A stretch of DNA of 64,000 nt from positions 1 to 64,000 of the forward strand of contig JAOBSW010000545.1 in assembly GCA_026214975.1 (NCBI GenBank), given 5' to 3'. The translations under genes were made by a program, and so were the position numbers. Positions 51,107 to 63,720 of the stretch are shown in pieces. Position 1 is the stretch's first letter. Each line of letters begins with the position of its first letter. Under the pieces are notes generated by a model that was not told where the DNA came from, ran no database searches, and was given only the letters and a program-made list of their open reading frames with translations. The DNA comes from Gentiana macrophylla (Eukaryota; Streptophyta; Magnoliopsida; Gentianales; Gentianaceae).

Positions 51107-51691
51107 TGACGATACCGGGTTACGCACCTCGAGATACAGTCATCGAGTAGGTCCTACAAGATGTACACGTGTTAAGGAATGAATGCCAAGTTAGGCCAAA
51201 GAAGTCGAACGATCGACTTGGAAGCCATGGCAAGCATGTCGACCCTCGAGACCAAGGCAAGGCCAGAGACCCGAGGGTACGAGGATCGACTTACGAGCAG
51301 TGCAGGGCGATAGTTCCAGACTCGATCACCCTAAGTCGGGCAGATCTCTAAGTCGGGAACAGAGTCCACACCAGCTACGTTAACCCACTTATCCACAGGA
51401 TAACTTGGGCAAGGGGTAAGGCCCAATTAAGGGTAAATACGACAATAGCTCATAACCGACTCATATTAGGGTTAGGTCATGCATTGTCTATATAAATACA
51501 ACGTTCCAGGAACTACGTACGGCTTGATTCCTGGACATATAACAGGATACGTAGGCAATCTAAGAATACCACTTAGATTCAGCCATAAACACACCCACGC
51601 CCCTCTTTATTCTTGAGCTAGGGTTCTTGGTTATTCATCATTCATAGAAGAATAACCCGGATCTTAATAGGTGACTAATTTGTCATCGTCA
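51107..51691 (+). repeat. 5' LTR of the gypsy element (585 bp)
   Basis: Begins TGACGATACCGGGTTACG and ends TTTGTCATCGTCA, so its ends are inverted TGACGAT/ATCGTCA. TATATAAATACAACG at about 51488 is the likely TATA region. Small stop-closed frames inside are repeated in the other LTR and are not genes. Confidence 0.93.
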
Positions 51692-51736
51692 TTGGCGCTA
51701 GAAGGAGGGCCTTCAATCGTTGAATACGCCGAGAAC

Positions 51737-53090
51737 ATGCCGCCCAAGGATAAGCCACCCAGAAGAACCACTTCCAAGAACACAGATCCGCAAAATCTGC
51801 AGTTAGAAGAAGAAGTGGGCATGGAAGCGCAGGGTCGAAAGAGCCGAACTGGAACCGATCCAGAAAATCCCTTGAAGCGCACGCAAGATCTAGCCCCTGT
51901 AACAACAATTGTTGGTGGATCAATTGGCGAGTCAAGACATCAACGCCTCGCAAAAGATCATGCAAGAAGTCCTCGCAGACAAAATCCTCAAAGCAAAAGC
52001 AGTGAAGGAGGCTTAAATATTAACATGCCTAAACCTAACCTACCCTGGGCCAGAGATCGTAGCGCCCTCTAGCTCTGTTGAAAAACGGAGGAAGGAAATT
52101 CATCAGAAGCATCAAAGGGATGCAGAGGATAGCGCCAGACGCGAGTTAGACGTGATTCTAGGAAAAGACAAGGTTTCATTGTCCTTAGAATCTCCTTTCA
52201 CTAAGGAGATTGAAAGCTTTCCTAGACCCAAGGGGTTTAAGATTCCAAAGATAGAGCCTTACGATGGCACCACCGATCCGGAGGACCATTTACATAGGTA
52301 TCTATCGCAGATGAGGTTAGATGGGGCGCCAGACGAGATGCGGTGCCGGGCATTTGAGACCCTGCTCGTAGGTCGAGCCCGAGAGTGGTTTACAAAGTTG
52401 AGGCCCGGGTCGATCTCCAGTTTTTCCATGTTGGCCAGAAAGTTCAGAGACGCTTTATCGTCAACAAAAGTTCGATTAAGTGAGACGACCTCATGAACAT
52501 GAGGCGCCTTAGAGACTAAACGGTGTTAGAATATTTAAGACGGTTCAATATCGAAGCAATGCAAGTAAAGGACCCTCAAGACAGACTTCTGATCACTTCG
52601 TTTGTAGGGGGCTTGAGGAATACCAAGTTATACGAAAAGTTGAGTAGAACTCTCCCGAGAACTATGGACGAGTGTGTGAACGTGGTCCATGATTTTGTCA
52701 AGCGCGAAGAGGCAAGACTGCGACACACCCAAGCCGAATGGATGGATCCAAGGAAAGAGAGTCGAGGGTCGGGAAAGAGTCAACCTCGACAAAGATGAAG
52801 CCGAGAGGAAAGCTTCTATTTGGGACCGAGTCGATAATCCTTCTGTGTTTAATCGAGTTGAAGCACCTGTCTCGGATCGGTTAGAGAAAAAAGGAAAGAA
52901 AGATAAAGACTTTGTCCCTCTCAACCGATCGAGATCAGAGATACTGTCCATCATGGTATCAAAGAACCTAGCAAAGAGGCCTCCACCGATCAAGAAACCT
53001 CGAGAGAGGCGGAGGTCAAACAAGTTTTGTGACTTCCATGAGGACATAGGCCATGCAAATCGATGATCGTATGGATTTGAAGAGAGACAT
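51737..53090 (+). pseudogene. Gypsy gag, frameshifted
   Basis: The ATG at 51737 starts MPPKDKPPRRTTSKN. The capsid-like retrotrans_gag core is at 52230-52500 (PKIEPYDGTTDPEDHLHRY, REWFTKLRPGSI) and continues in a new frame at 52523 (YLRRFNIEAMQVKDPQDRLL). The basic C-terminal part ends near 53060 with CDFHEDIGHANR, a zinc-finger remnant of the type found in Tat elements. At least three frame changes separate the parts. Confidence 0.85.
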
Positions 53091-53459
53091 CAAGCCTGCA
53101 TCCAAGAAAGGCCCTGGATGAGGTTATCGGCGTAACTCGTTATACTGAGCCCAAGGGGCATAAACAAAGAAGAAAGAATCCCACCAAGATGGATATCGGG
53201 AAGAGATCATCGAGAGACAGACGATCGATCTCGGATGCTCGATAGGGATAACCATGGTCGGGACAGATATGAAGACAACCGGCCGAACAATTATGTCAAC
53301 ACCATATTTGGGCCGGGGAACGGAAAAGAGCGAGCCACCAAGGGTCGGAAGACAAATTTCGAGATATGGAAAGCAACAAAGACTTTCGACGGAGGTCGGG
53401 TATGGGCCGAGAGATGACGCTCCCAAGTCGAGAATCACGCCAAGGACTAGTGATGAGAG

Positions 53460-56400
53460 GCAAAGTGATAAGTCGCACCTGTGGTGTCGAGGTATGCGTC
53501 GACAATGGCGGCGCAGATTAACATCCTATATTACTCGACCTTCCAAGGAATGAAGTTGAAAGATAAAGACTTGAGCCCTATAGCCTCCCCATCGCTTGGG
53601 TTCACAGGCAGCAATCCACCCGTTGGGATCCATAAAGCTATTGACGACGATCGGAGATGGGGGGAGAGAGGAGGACGTCGAGTTGAGCTATGTGGTCGTG
53701 AAAGCCCCTCCGCGCACAATGTAATCTTAGGGCGACTGCCTCTTCGAGAAGTTACTGAGCCATCGTTTCGACATACCATAACAAAGATGAAGTTCCCAAC
53801 TCGAAATGGTTCTCACGAGGTCAAAGGGATATTGAAGTCGCCAGAGCTGCAATTCAATTATTATGAATGGAAATCTGGCGATCAAAGCAAGTCCTTATCG
53901 AAGAACTCGATCCCTGAGGAAGAGGAAGATAAATCCTGGCTTCAAACGAGGCAATCGAAAATGTTTGACCTGGGGAGCAGAAGAGCAAAATGTCCAAGTC
54001 GGGGGTTTGATACCGACTCGGGAAAAACAATCATTGATCGACTTGTTGACGGAATTCGAGATGTTTTTGCATGGAAAGCTTCAGATATGCCCGGTCTTCC
54101 AACGGATATCGCGATTCACAAGCTCGAAGTTGACCAGGCCAAAAGGCCAGCCAAACAGAAGAAAAGAAATTTCGCATCAGACCGGTTGGAAGCCATCGAG
54201 TCCAAGTCGGTAAGTCGTTAGCGCCAACATAGTAAAAGAGGTGTTATATCCTAATTGGTGGCTAATCCAAAGATTAGTGAAAAAACCGGATGGCGGTTGG
54301 CGATGTGTGTGGACTTCACCGATCTGAATAAGGTCTCGTCCAAAGGACTCTTACCCATTACCCAAAATCGATAAAAGTTAGTGGATTCGACCATCGGTTT
54401 TGAGGTATTTGCCTTTTAGATGCGCACAAGGGTACCACCAGATTTTAATGGATCCTCGAGATGCAGACAAGACGGCGTTCATCACAGAAGTTTGGCACCT
54501 TCTATGTAACCATGCCATTCGGACTTAAGAATGCCGGAGCTACATACCGAGGCGATCAATAAAATTTTTGCAAACCAGATCGCGTAAAACATGGAGGTAT
54601 ACGTGGATGACTTGCTCATTAAAAGCCGATCATTGAAGCAGTTTCTAATCGATGCACGAGAGGTGTTCGAGGTGCTGAGAGATACGCAAATGAAATTGAA
54701 TCCTAAGAAGTGCACCTTCGGGGTACGGTCAGGCAAATTTCTGGGATACATGATTTGAGAGGGACGGATTCGAGCTAATCCGACAAGATTGACACGTTAA
54801 AGAATATGCCAATTTCAAATACAAAGGAAGTACAGAGACTCACAGGTCGAATGGCGGCACTAAACCGATTCCTATCTCGATCAGCTCAGCGAGCATTGCC
54901 CTTTTTCAAGATTCTTCGAAAGGCCAGTCCTTTCCAATGGGATGATGAATGTCGATGACCTTCAAGAGTTAAAAACATATTTGTCAGAGTTACCTACCCT
55001 CACCTCACCTCGAGAGAGGGAAAGATTGTTGGTTTACTTATCGGTATGCGAGGAAGCAAAGGAGTGCGGTCTTGGTCCGAGAGGGGACAAGGGCCAGTGC
55101 CCATATAATTTGTGAGCAAAGCATTACACGGTCCCGAGGTCCGATACTCACCAATTGAAAAGCTCAGACTAGCCTTGGTACACGCCGAGAAAACTCAGAC
55201 CCTATTTCCAAGCCCATCCGATCTTGGTAGTCACGCACCAACCACTCAAGCAAATACTTGCAAAACCGGACACATCGGGTCGACTTGCGAAGTGGGTAAT
55301 TGAAATGGCGCGCAAGACGATATAGACTTCACTCCCGAACCGCAATTAAAGCTCGTGCCTTGGCGCACTTTTTTAGCGGAAGGTATTTCAAAGGCAAATC
55401 GACCAGAAAACAGAGTCACGAAGTCAAGTGGATTCTACACGTCGATGGGGCATCGAGTAAAGAAGGAGCCGGAGCAGTCCTGTTAGTTAGTCACCGAAAG
55501 GAGAAGAGTTTCCTTATGCTCTCCGATTCGACTTCAAGGCAACTAACAACGAGGCCGAATATGAAGCAATGATAACCGGATTGAAACTTGCTCAAGTTGG
55601 GGTCGAAGATCCGATGGTTTATAGTGACTCTCGGTGGTCGTTAATCATGTGAAAAGGAGTACGAGGAGGCCAAGGAAGAAACAATGAAGAATTACTTACG
55701 AGTCGCTCAAGACCTTAAAGCAAAATTCAATTTCGATACAGATCGAAAGGTGTACCTCAAGTCGAATAAGAGGGCCGATGCACTCTCAAAGCTCGCGCCT
55801 CGAATTTTGTCTCGAGTAAAAAAGTTCGTGGAATTGCTAAGTAATGAAGTTATGAAGAGAAGGAAGCCCACCGATCACTCAAGAAAGCCACATGGATGGA
55901 CTCGATTGTTCTATACCTAAGGGGCGAGATTCTACCGGATGACAAAGCATACGATCGAGAAAGATCCGACTTTGACCGGGCAAGGTACGATTTTTCAATG
56001 ACATACTTTATCGAAAATCTTTCACAAGTCCATGGTTGAGATGTGTCTCGAGTCGAAGGCAAGTATATTCTTGAAGAGATTCATAAAGGGGCTGTGGAAA
56101 CCATTGTGGAGCAAGAATGTTAGCTCGGAAAAGCAAATTAGCTGGATACTATCGGCCCTCAATGCAACGAGATGCGAATAGCTTAGTTCGAGTGGTGTAA
56201 CTCATGTCAAGTTCACGACAACATCTCCCATCATCAACAAGCGCAAGAAATGAACGTTATCTCGTCGCCTTGGCTGCTCGATATATGGGGAGTCGATATA
56301 GTAGGTCCTTTACCTCGAGCCCAGAAATAATCGATTTATGGTGGTCGCGGTAGATTACTTTACCAAGTGGGTAGAAGCTGTATCGTACTGGACATCAAAG

Positions 56401-57112
56401 CAAACCACCATCAAGAAATTTTTGTGGGTCGATATTTTGTGTAGATATGGCATTCCAAGGTCATCGATCTCGAGATAATGGAACACAATTCAAGACCAAG
56501 AGTTCGAGAATGGTTGGCGAGTATCGATCGACCAACACTTTACCTCGTGAGCGCACCCGCAGTAAACGGTCAGTCGAATGCACTCAATCGGATGATCAAA
56601 CTCGGATTGAAAAAGAGGTTGGAGGAACAAGGTCGAGATCTGGCGGTCCAACTTCCGAGCATCCTGTGGTCATACAGATACTCCAAATTCATCGACCGCG
56701 AAACACCTTTCTCCCTAGCTTATGGGTGCGAGGCGCTTATCCTCGCTGAAGTCGGAGTCCCTTCTCCTCGAGTTCGGCGCACAACATCGAAACGAATGAA
56801 CCCGATGTCCGACAAGAAAAGAAAATCTCAAGAGAAAGAGAGATAGCCTCGGCCGTAATGGCAAGGTACAAACAAAAATCTCTCAATACTACAACGAAAG
56901 AGTCGATATCGATATTTTAAGGTTGGAGATCTAGTTCTCAGAAAAAATGAGGCCAGTAGACAAGAAGAGATGGGCAAGCTAGCCCCGAATTGGGAAGGTC
57001 CATACCAAGTTCTAAAGGTTCATCCCAAAGGGTCCTACCATTAGGTCGAGCAGACGGAACAACAAAGACCCGACAATGGCATGCAAACAACCTTCGGAAG
57101 TATTATGTTTAA
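53460..57112 (+). pseudogene. Gypsy pol (PR, RT, RNase H, aRNase H, integrase), broken
   Basis: Protease-like ILYYSTFQGMKL is near 53530. RT begins about 54190, with catalytic VYVDDLLIKS at 54595-54625. A classical RNase H remnant spans about 54960-55290 (YSPIEKLRLALVHA). A second RNase H starts at 55430 with WILHVDGASSKEGAGAVLL and includes NEAEYEAMITGLKLAQ. Integrase shows DIWGVDIVGPLPRAQK at 56280, VDYFTKWVEA at 56350 and DNGTQFKTK at 56473. A C-terminal NWEGPYQVLKVHPKGSY is near 57000. The protein ends LRKYYV with TAA at 57110-57112. Frames change every few hundred bases, mostly by single-base gaps. Confidence 0.85.
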
Positions 57113-57700
57113 GTGTTAGATCGACTAGCTCAGTATTTACTTTGATCTTGTGAAACTTGTAATCACCCAAGGACAATTCCAGAGTTATCATAATAAAACG
57201 CCTACTTTTGTGTTTATCGTGTTATTAATTTTATTTAACTATAATATTCTAAGTCCAAAGGGACACGGTTGTAGTCGAGAATTCAAAAATTGAGCAATCC
57301 GATAGGCGGACTCGAGACCAAGCCGAAGCCAAGTTAGCCCAAGAGGCTTACAAAGCTAAGGCGAGTGGTCTAAGATTCGCATAGTCGGAACTCGGGACCA
57401 AGCCGGAAGCCAAGTTAGCCCACGAGGCTTACGTGAGCTAAGCGCGAGTCTAGATTCGCATGGTCGGGTCAATGTCCGAGTCTGAAGCCCAACGACACCT
57501 AGGGTCGAATAAGGCAAAGACAAAGGACGGTTCGCAATGTCGGGCCACCGTGTAAGTCGGAAGTCTATACCTACATATGAGGCAATACGACTGAGATAAG
57601 CACAGTTCGCAATGTCGGACTAACCTACCCAAGTCGATACCTAATAAGCCAATTATAGCCGAAAGGCCAAGGCAAAAGGGGTCGATTGGGATTCAAATAA
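57113..57700 (+). repeat. Tandem repeats downstream of pol
   Basis: GACCAAGCCGAAGCCAAGTT occurs at about 57313 and, with one extra base, near 57398 (period about 85). GTTCGCAATGTCGG occurs near 57530 and 57605 (period about 75). Such repeats after pol are common in Tat-type elements. No frame is taken as coding. Confidence 0.7.
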
Positions 57701-57900
57701 ATCCTAAGTGTGTTAAGAACCAAAGGTTCAAAACAACACGCAAAGAAGCGTAATACTTGAATAAAAGCAAGTAGCGAACAGAGTCACAGACTCGACAAGC
57801 TAATAAAAAGCAAATAACAAGTAAAAAGCCATGAATAAAGGAAAATAATAAAATTCCAAAATCGGGCCAGTCGATAAGACCAACCCACAAAGTATGTTGA

Positions 57901-59900
57901 CTACAAAATGTCATTAAGGATCAAAGTTGTAGATAAAGTTACAATGGAAAGATGTAAAGAGCAAGAAAAACTAAGGAGCAGCATCGAGACTAGAACCAGC
58001 ATTGCCGGAAGTCGAAGTCGACCCTTGAAGATACTTTGCATAAAGAGAAACACCTTCTTGGAACTCGCAAAGCATTGGTCATAAATCGCTTCAAAATGGG
58101 GGTCGTAAAGCCAAGGCTCTTCAAGCTTTCCTACGCCGACCCCAACCTCGGATATGCCTTCCGACCGATCCACGCCTTGGTGAACCCACCAATGATGGCC
58201 TTGTTCATGATTACGGTTAGGTCATCACTCGCTCGCGTCGACTTCCGATACTCGCAATGGCGTCGGCTCTAGATTTCTCAATTAGAGACCAGGACTTGCC
58301 TCAAGTCGAGCTTTAACGCATCCCGTTCTTGTTCCAGGTTCGCACTTCTTTCCCGCTCCCCGCTTTAGGGTCTCTTGGACATCTTTCGAGCTTTATCTTT
58401 CTCCCGGAAGCCTCCAAAGCTCGCGCCAGTCGGCGATCGCAGCAGCCAGCTCATTCTCGAGCCTTTCCTTCTCGTGAGACGGCCTGTGCCCGGCACGCCG
58501 AATCGACCGAGGGAAGCGACGGGCGGCGCTATGAGCGAAGTTTTTCAGAGATGAGCCGTCGAATGTGCTTGTTCAGCCCTTCTATTGTCTTCGAAGGCGT
58601 ATTCAGGCGTCGAGCAACTTCCTTACCCATCAAGTAACTCTGCCACAAGAGAAATGCAAGTCATGAGTTTTGAAATCGAAATGACAGAGTTTAAACGGGA
58701 ATCGTGAAAAAAAAAACAATTGACATACCGCCGCCCACTTTCGGAAAGAGTTAAGCAAGGCCTTGTCCTCCATGACGGTATATTCCTCGGCGACAAAGCT
58801 CTCGATTGCGAAGTCGGAGGGGGAACCTCAGCAGACTTGGCCCCTTCCGGCCCTTTGTTGCTCTCAGCAGATCTGCAGGGACGGCCTCTTCACCCGGAGG
58901 CCTCAACTTCTTCGACTTCGTTTCCTCTTCGGGACAACCACAAAGATCATCGCCCTCATCCTCAACGAACCATAGCGGACCGTGAGCTCACCAAGTCGAT
59001 GGAGGTAGGAGACGTATCGACAAAGGTACCTCGATCGAAGCTACGTTAATAGAAGGTGGATTCCCTCGACCGGAAGCGACCTTGTCTCCCCGACCTCTGC
59101 GCAACTCGAAGAGGAACGATCGAGCGAGGATGGAAGGATTGACAGATGCTGCAAATTTTCCCACTGCAAGACGACAAAAACAGAAGAAGTCAATATATGA
59201 TAATGTAAGTTAAAGAGACAAGACTCTGAAAATAAATCAAAAAGGAAGTGTGAAATCTCCTACAATTTTCTTGATCGACAGCAGGGAGACCAATGCATGG
59301 TACGGGTCCGGCCTCTTCGAGACGCGCCAGCTTATAGAGGAGACTTAGGTCCTGGGTGACCACCTCGAACTTAAATCTCTCGAGGGTATGAGCCTCACTA
59401 GGAGCGGCCTCCCGACCCAATTTGTCGTCCAGGCCGTCTCTCGACCTCCACAAGCCAACGTAAGGGTTATTCGTACCATGTCGGAGACAGAAAAACCTAG
59501 GCTTCCAGCCTCCGTGAGATGAGGGTCCTCGACACGAACTCACGACGATTGGCGCGCCTCGAAAAGTGTACCACATCTTATCCGGCAAAGGCAAATGATT
59601 TTGTACCACCACCGGAATAAAGGGATAGTGAAACCGATACCTGCCACTCGGCAGGCAATCAAAAACCCCATTAAAGTCCTTATAGCGTTTGGCCCTAATT
59701 GAGATACGCCGATCTCATAATTGTGAAGTATAGCCAGGACGGCCGGACACAAGGGAATCTAAGCCCACTTTGGACAACCGGGCCTCATACACCGCACAAA
59801 AACCCTCCGGTGCCTCATCGGCGAATTGATGGCGGCCGGACGGGAGCATAATGTCAAATTGGGGCTAGGAAGCCCGAATTTCGCCGGATTCGCTGATGTC
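57901..59900 (-). pseudogene. Antisense ORF region of the Tat element (putative gypsy-type transposon domain)
   Basis: The minus strand at about 59860-59300 reads PEGFCAVYEARLSKVGL, then after a shift YEIGVSQLGPNAIRTLMGFL and FTIPLFRWWYKI, then after another shift MWYTFRGAPIVVSSCRGPSS and GGWKPRFFCLRHG. These match the pattern of Pfam PF04195 (putative gypsy type transposon), an antisense protein of Tat-type elements with no established function. A charged, possibly coiled-coil part follows toward 58300, and a plausible end is SLYAKYLQGSTSTSGNAG with a stop near 57970. Introns may be present. Plus-strand frames opposite (58036-59049) are shadows. Confidence 0.65.
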
Positions 59901-60515
59901 ATCCATGGTCAAGCACGCCGACATCCCCAGGACCCTTTCCATCCATTCTAGTGGACATCTTTCTTAGGGCTCCCTAACCACACCTAAGGGTTGTTCGAGG
60001 ATTCTTTGGGGAGAGAATCTGTTGGATGTTTGAAGGAGTTTGATCACTGTAATGAGACTCCTCTATCCTATCGGAGATTGTTGTACTACTAGACATGGAC
60101 AAAGCTTAAGACAGAATGGCGGGAAGAAGATGTAGATTGTAGAAAAATGGAGCAAAATTCTTACTTGTTTTTGCAGCCTTGAAGAAGAAATGAGAATGAA
60201 AAGATGATAGCGCTTGGCGCTGTGCGGACTCCTTCCTCTTTTATGCGCTCGATTGCCAACGTGAAGTGAAAAGACGCGTGATTGGGGGTTACTTGCGCTA
60301 TAACCCCTAAAAACGCACAAATCCAGGATGACGCCATCGGTGTCGTAAAAACGAAGCGTCGCGATGGACGGCCACGATTGGCTACGGAAAAGTGGTAGGT
60401 GAAGCGTTCACACTACTTTCCCGCCCAAGTTTTCGTCCAACTCGATGACAAGTTCAAAATAGGCAGATTTGACCTCGGACAACGGAAGTCGCCTCTCTCA
60501 AGTCTGGGGGGCTTA
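59901..60515 (-). other. Upstream region of the antisense ORF, no clear frame
   Basis: The sequence lies between the antisense ORF and the 3' LTR. It may hold the start and promoter of the antisense transcript. No TATA box is convincing. The polypurine tract lies at its right end (about 60500-60515). Confidence 0.4.
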
Positions 60516-61094
60516 TGACGATACCGGGTTACGCACCTCGAGATACAGTCATCGAGTAGGTCCTACAGTATGTACACGTGTTAAGGAATGCATGCCAGTT
60601 AAGGCCAGCAAGTCGAACGATCGACTTGGAAGCCATGGCAAGCATGTCGACCCTCGAGACCAAGGCAAGGCCAGAGACCCGAGGGTACGAGGATCGACTT
60701 ACGAGCAGTGCAGGGCGATAGTTCCAGACTCGATCACCCTAAGTCGGGCAGATCTCCAAGTCGGGAACAGAGTCCACACCAGCTACGTTAGCCCACTTAT
60801 CCACAGGATAACTTGGGCAAGGGGTAAGGCCCAATTAAGGGTAAATACGACAATAGCTCATAACCGACTCATATTAGGGTTAGGTCATGCATTGTCTATA
60901 TAAATACAACGTTCCAGGAACTACGTACGGCTTGATTCCTGGAAATATAACAGATACGAGGCAATCTAAGAATACCACTTAGATTCACCATAAACACACC
61001 TACGCCTCTTTATTCTTGAGCTAGGGTTCTTGGTTATTCATCATTCATAGAAGAATAACCCGGATCTTAATAGGTGACTAATTTGTCATCGTCA
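60516..61094 (+). repeat. 3' LTR of the gypsy element (579 bp)
   Basis: Same ends as the 5' LTR, differing by roughly a dozen substitutions and a few one- to two-base indels, which indicates a fairly recent insertion. Confidence 0.93.
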
Positions 61095-63416
61095 AACATT
61101 CTTCTATTTGACGGTACTTAACTTATCACAAGAAAGAAGTCCAATTCATCTTGAAGTGCATTTTATCCCTTCAGTTTGTTGTGTGTAATAACCTATTTCG
61201 ATTGACGGATTTTTTTGTTGTTGTTGTTGGATTTGAGGTGATGGAGTGAAGCGGGTAAGCGGGGTAAGGGGCGAGGTGGTTCTCTTCAAGTGGTTCTATT
61301 GTTATGCTTGGAGTATTCATGGTGATATTTTGTAGTTGATAATTTTTTTAAGGGTAGATTTTGCTCTTCAATTTTTTTAAGGGTAGATTTTTTATAGCGA
61401 CAAATCCTTTATTGGTGTGTTCTTAGCATAATCTTTTTTTCTTTTGTTTAGTGATTAGCAGATTTTTGTTTTTTGTTTTTTTTTGTTTTTAACTATTTTT
61501 TATTTTGTTTTATAATGTGGTACTTTGCATATTCAAAGGTGCATTAGAAATTCTTTTTTTTATTAGTAAAGCCCTTTCTTACTGACCATTCTACTTATTT
61601 ATTGTCTATTACAAGCAATAACAATTTCCTTGATGTGATCATGAGCTGGGAGACAAACATGACACATTCATTTTCCCTCTTTTATTTAATATTTTTCTTT
61701 TGTTTTGCTTGAGTGGTTGTTTATCCATTACTGAAAATTCTGCTCAACTGGGATTTTGTCATTATCATTTTTTTTTGGGGGGAGGGGGGAGGGGGGTGGA
61801 ATGGCTCTATAGATAGTGTATCTAGATTTACTAATCAACACATCCTTTTATTTGGTTGGTTTTTCAAATTTTGGGAATTCGGTTGCCGATTTCTTTGTGT
61901 GTTCATGTAAGAATCCAAAGCATGTAAGCTACATCTATACAAGTGAAAAGATTGGTCGTTCTTTTTCTTCCTTCTCGATTTATTTGCATGTCAAGTTTGT
62001 TAAACGCTATGCGTAATTAGTTGTTACCATAGGTAACGTGGCCACAGCATGAGAGGAGGTTGAGTCAGTGCCTTATGTTTTATGCACATTCCATCTTCAT
62101 GGTTCTCCATTTTGGCATCATGTGAGGTTTTCGGTGGTTTTCCATTCCACACTTGGATTTAAAATTGGGTTTCGGTAGCTGCTGTAATATTGAAACGGTG
62201 TCAATATTTCTCTAGAGGAGCTTATAGTAACAAGCACAAAATATTGGATTGATGACATGCACCCAACCACGGGCGACGGTCGGCATGAAATTTAAGATTT
62301 TATTTTTTTTTGTAACAGACATTGCCGCCATACACCTTGATCCCATTCCTTCTTTAGACAGGTGAAATAGTGCTTATTTCTGACAATTGCAAAATGATTG
62401 ATTGCAATATGTCGGTTGCTTCTATATTATTATATGCAGATAAACAAGACATTTCGTTTGAGTAAAAATCTCATAAGTTATGAAAACAAATAGAATATTT
62501 CAAATTTGATTTCATATTCCTTAAAAAAAAAATTGATTTCATATTGCGAGAAACTACGTTTGATACAATGGGTTCAACTTTTTCTTCTACAAAATGAAAG
62601 TTATTATCAATAAAGCTTATTTTGTTTGTCTAATCGATTAGCTGATAAGTTGGGTTTTTCCCTACATTTTCTAATATTTTGATGTTCTATTGTCTCTGTA
62701 AATAGTAATCGACACCGCCTTGAGACTTTTCCATTTCTATTGATATTTGCCCTTCATTTTATTGAGCAACATTTCCATTTCTAATGATATTTTTATTTTA
62801 TTGGGCAACACAATTTTTGATAGAGACAGAACGCAAAGCTCAATCATCAAATAAAAACAATTATTTATCCAACAACACAAGATTTTTTTTTTTTTGAAAG
62901 AACACACAATGTTTGATAGAGAAGGATGTAGAACTCAAGCATCAAATAGACGATTTGAAAACTTATAATTAGACAATTCAGTATGTTCACATTAAACATA
63001 ACTACCACTTACATATATACTATGTATATAGTATTTGTCCTAAGATTTTTGAGTTGAAACAAACATGTGTAGTCATCTACGTTTAACGCTTATCTTCTAA
63101 ATATAACGTTCTCCGTGCATTGCACATGTTTCATACTAGTATGCATATATAATCTAATTATTAATATTTTATAAATTTCATGTATATCAAATAGTAGCAT
63201 TACTTTATATTATATATGCTTTTAATGTGTGTTGTTGATGTGTCGTGTATTTAAAATTTGAAATTAGAGCGTGTCGTCGTGTCACACGATATATCCGTGT
63301 TTTATAAGTTTGATACATTATAAAAATAAAAATAAAAGGAAAATGGACCCCGCGCTTTACTGCTAACGACAAAAAAAATGCGGCTTAGATGTATTGTAAG
63401 TGACGTGGCAGCACTA
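61095..63416. other. No recognised gene
   Basis: AT-rich DNA, with TTG repeats near 61215 and a G-rich run at 61777-61800. Frames at 61713-62016 overlap the G-run and show no domain. The host sequence interrupted by the gypsy insertion continues here. Confidence 0.45.
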
Positions 63417-63720
63417 CAATTATAATTATATTTAAAAAGTATTATATCTTATTTAACTTATCATCATTTGTAAAATAGTATTGTGTCGAGTTATTAAAAT
63501 TTAAAAATAAGTGTGTCGCCGTATTCATGTGGTGACGTGCAAAATGTGTACAATATTTTGATGGAAATGAAAGGAAAAAAAAACAATTGGGTCTTTAAAA
63601 ATTCTTACATCTAACAAAAAAAAAAACCCACAAAACACAAAACATGTGGCTGGGGGAATTCACCGCATTGTGTACTGCTAGCTTTGTACCTCAGGGGATT
63701 CTCCCCCTGTTGAAGCCCAA
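63417..63720 (-). repeat. Dispersed repeat, inverted copy of 46763-47085
   Basis: TTATTTAACTTATCATCATT, AAAATTCTTACATCTAACA and GTGTACTGCTAGCTTTGTAC are the reverse complements of words at 46763-47085, in mirrored order. No coding capacity. Confidence 0.6.

Larger units (their letters stand above)
51107..61094 (+). mobile_element. Structurally complete Ty3/gypsy retrotransposon of Tat type
   Basis: LTRs at 51107-51691 and 60516-61094 bound a 9988-bp element. AACAT flanks it at 51102-51106 and 61095-61099. The sequence TTGGCGCTAGAAGGAGG after the 5' LTR occupies the primer-binding position, and AAGTCTGGGGGGCTTA before the 3' LTR is the polypurine tract. Order is gag, protease, RT, RNase H, a second (archaeal-type) RNase H, integrase, then a 3.4-kb tail with an antisense ORF region. 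Two RNases H plus the antisense region point to the Tat lineage. The frame is broken in many places, so this copy is non-autonomous as read. Confidence 0.93.

Noticed and set aside
51169..51351. Frame in the 5' LTR repeated as 60469-60903 in the 3' LTR
   Set aside because: The sequence is an LTR with promoter and terminal repeats; duplication explains why the frame occurs twice.
58036..59049. Plus-strand frames of 70-109 codons after pol
   Set aside because: The minus strand carries the family-like protein, so these are shadows.
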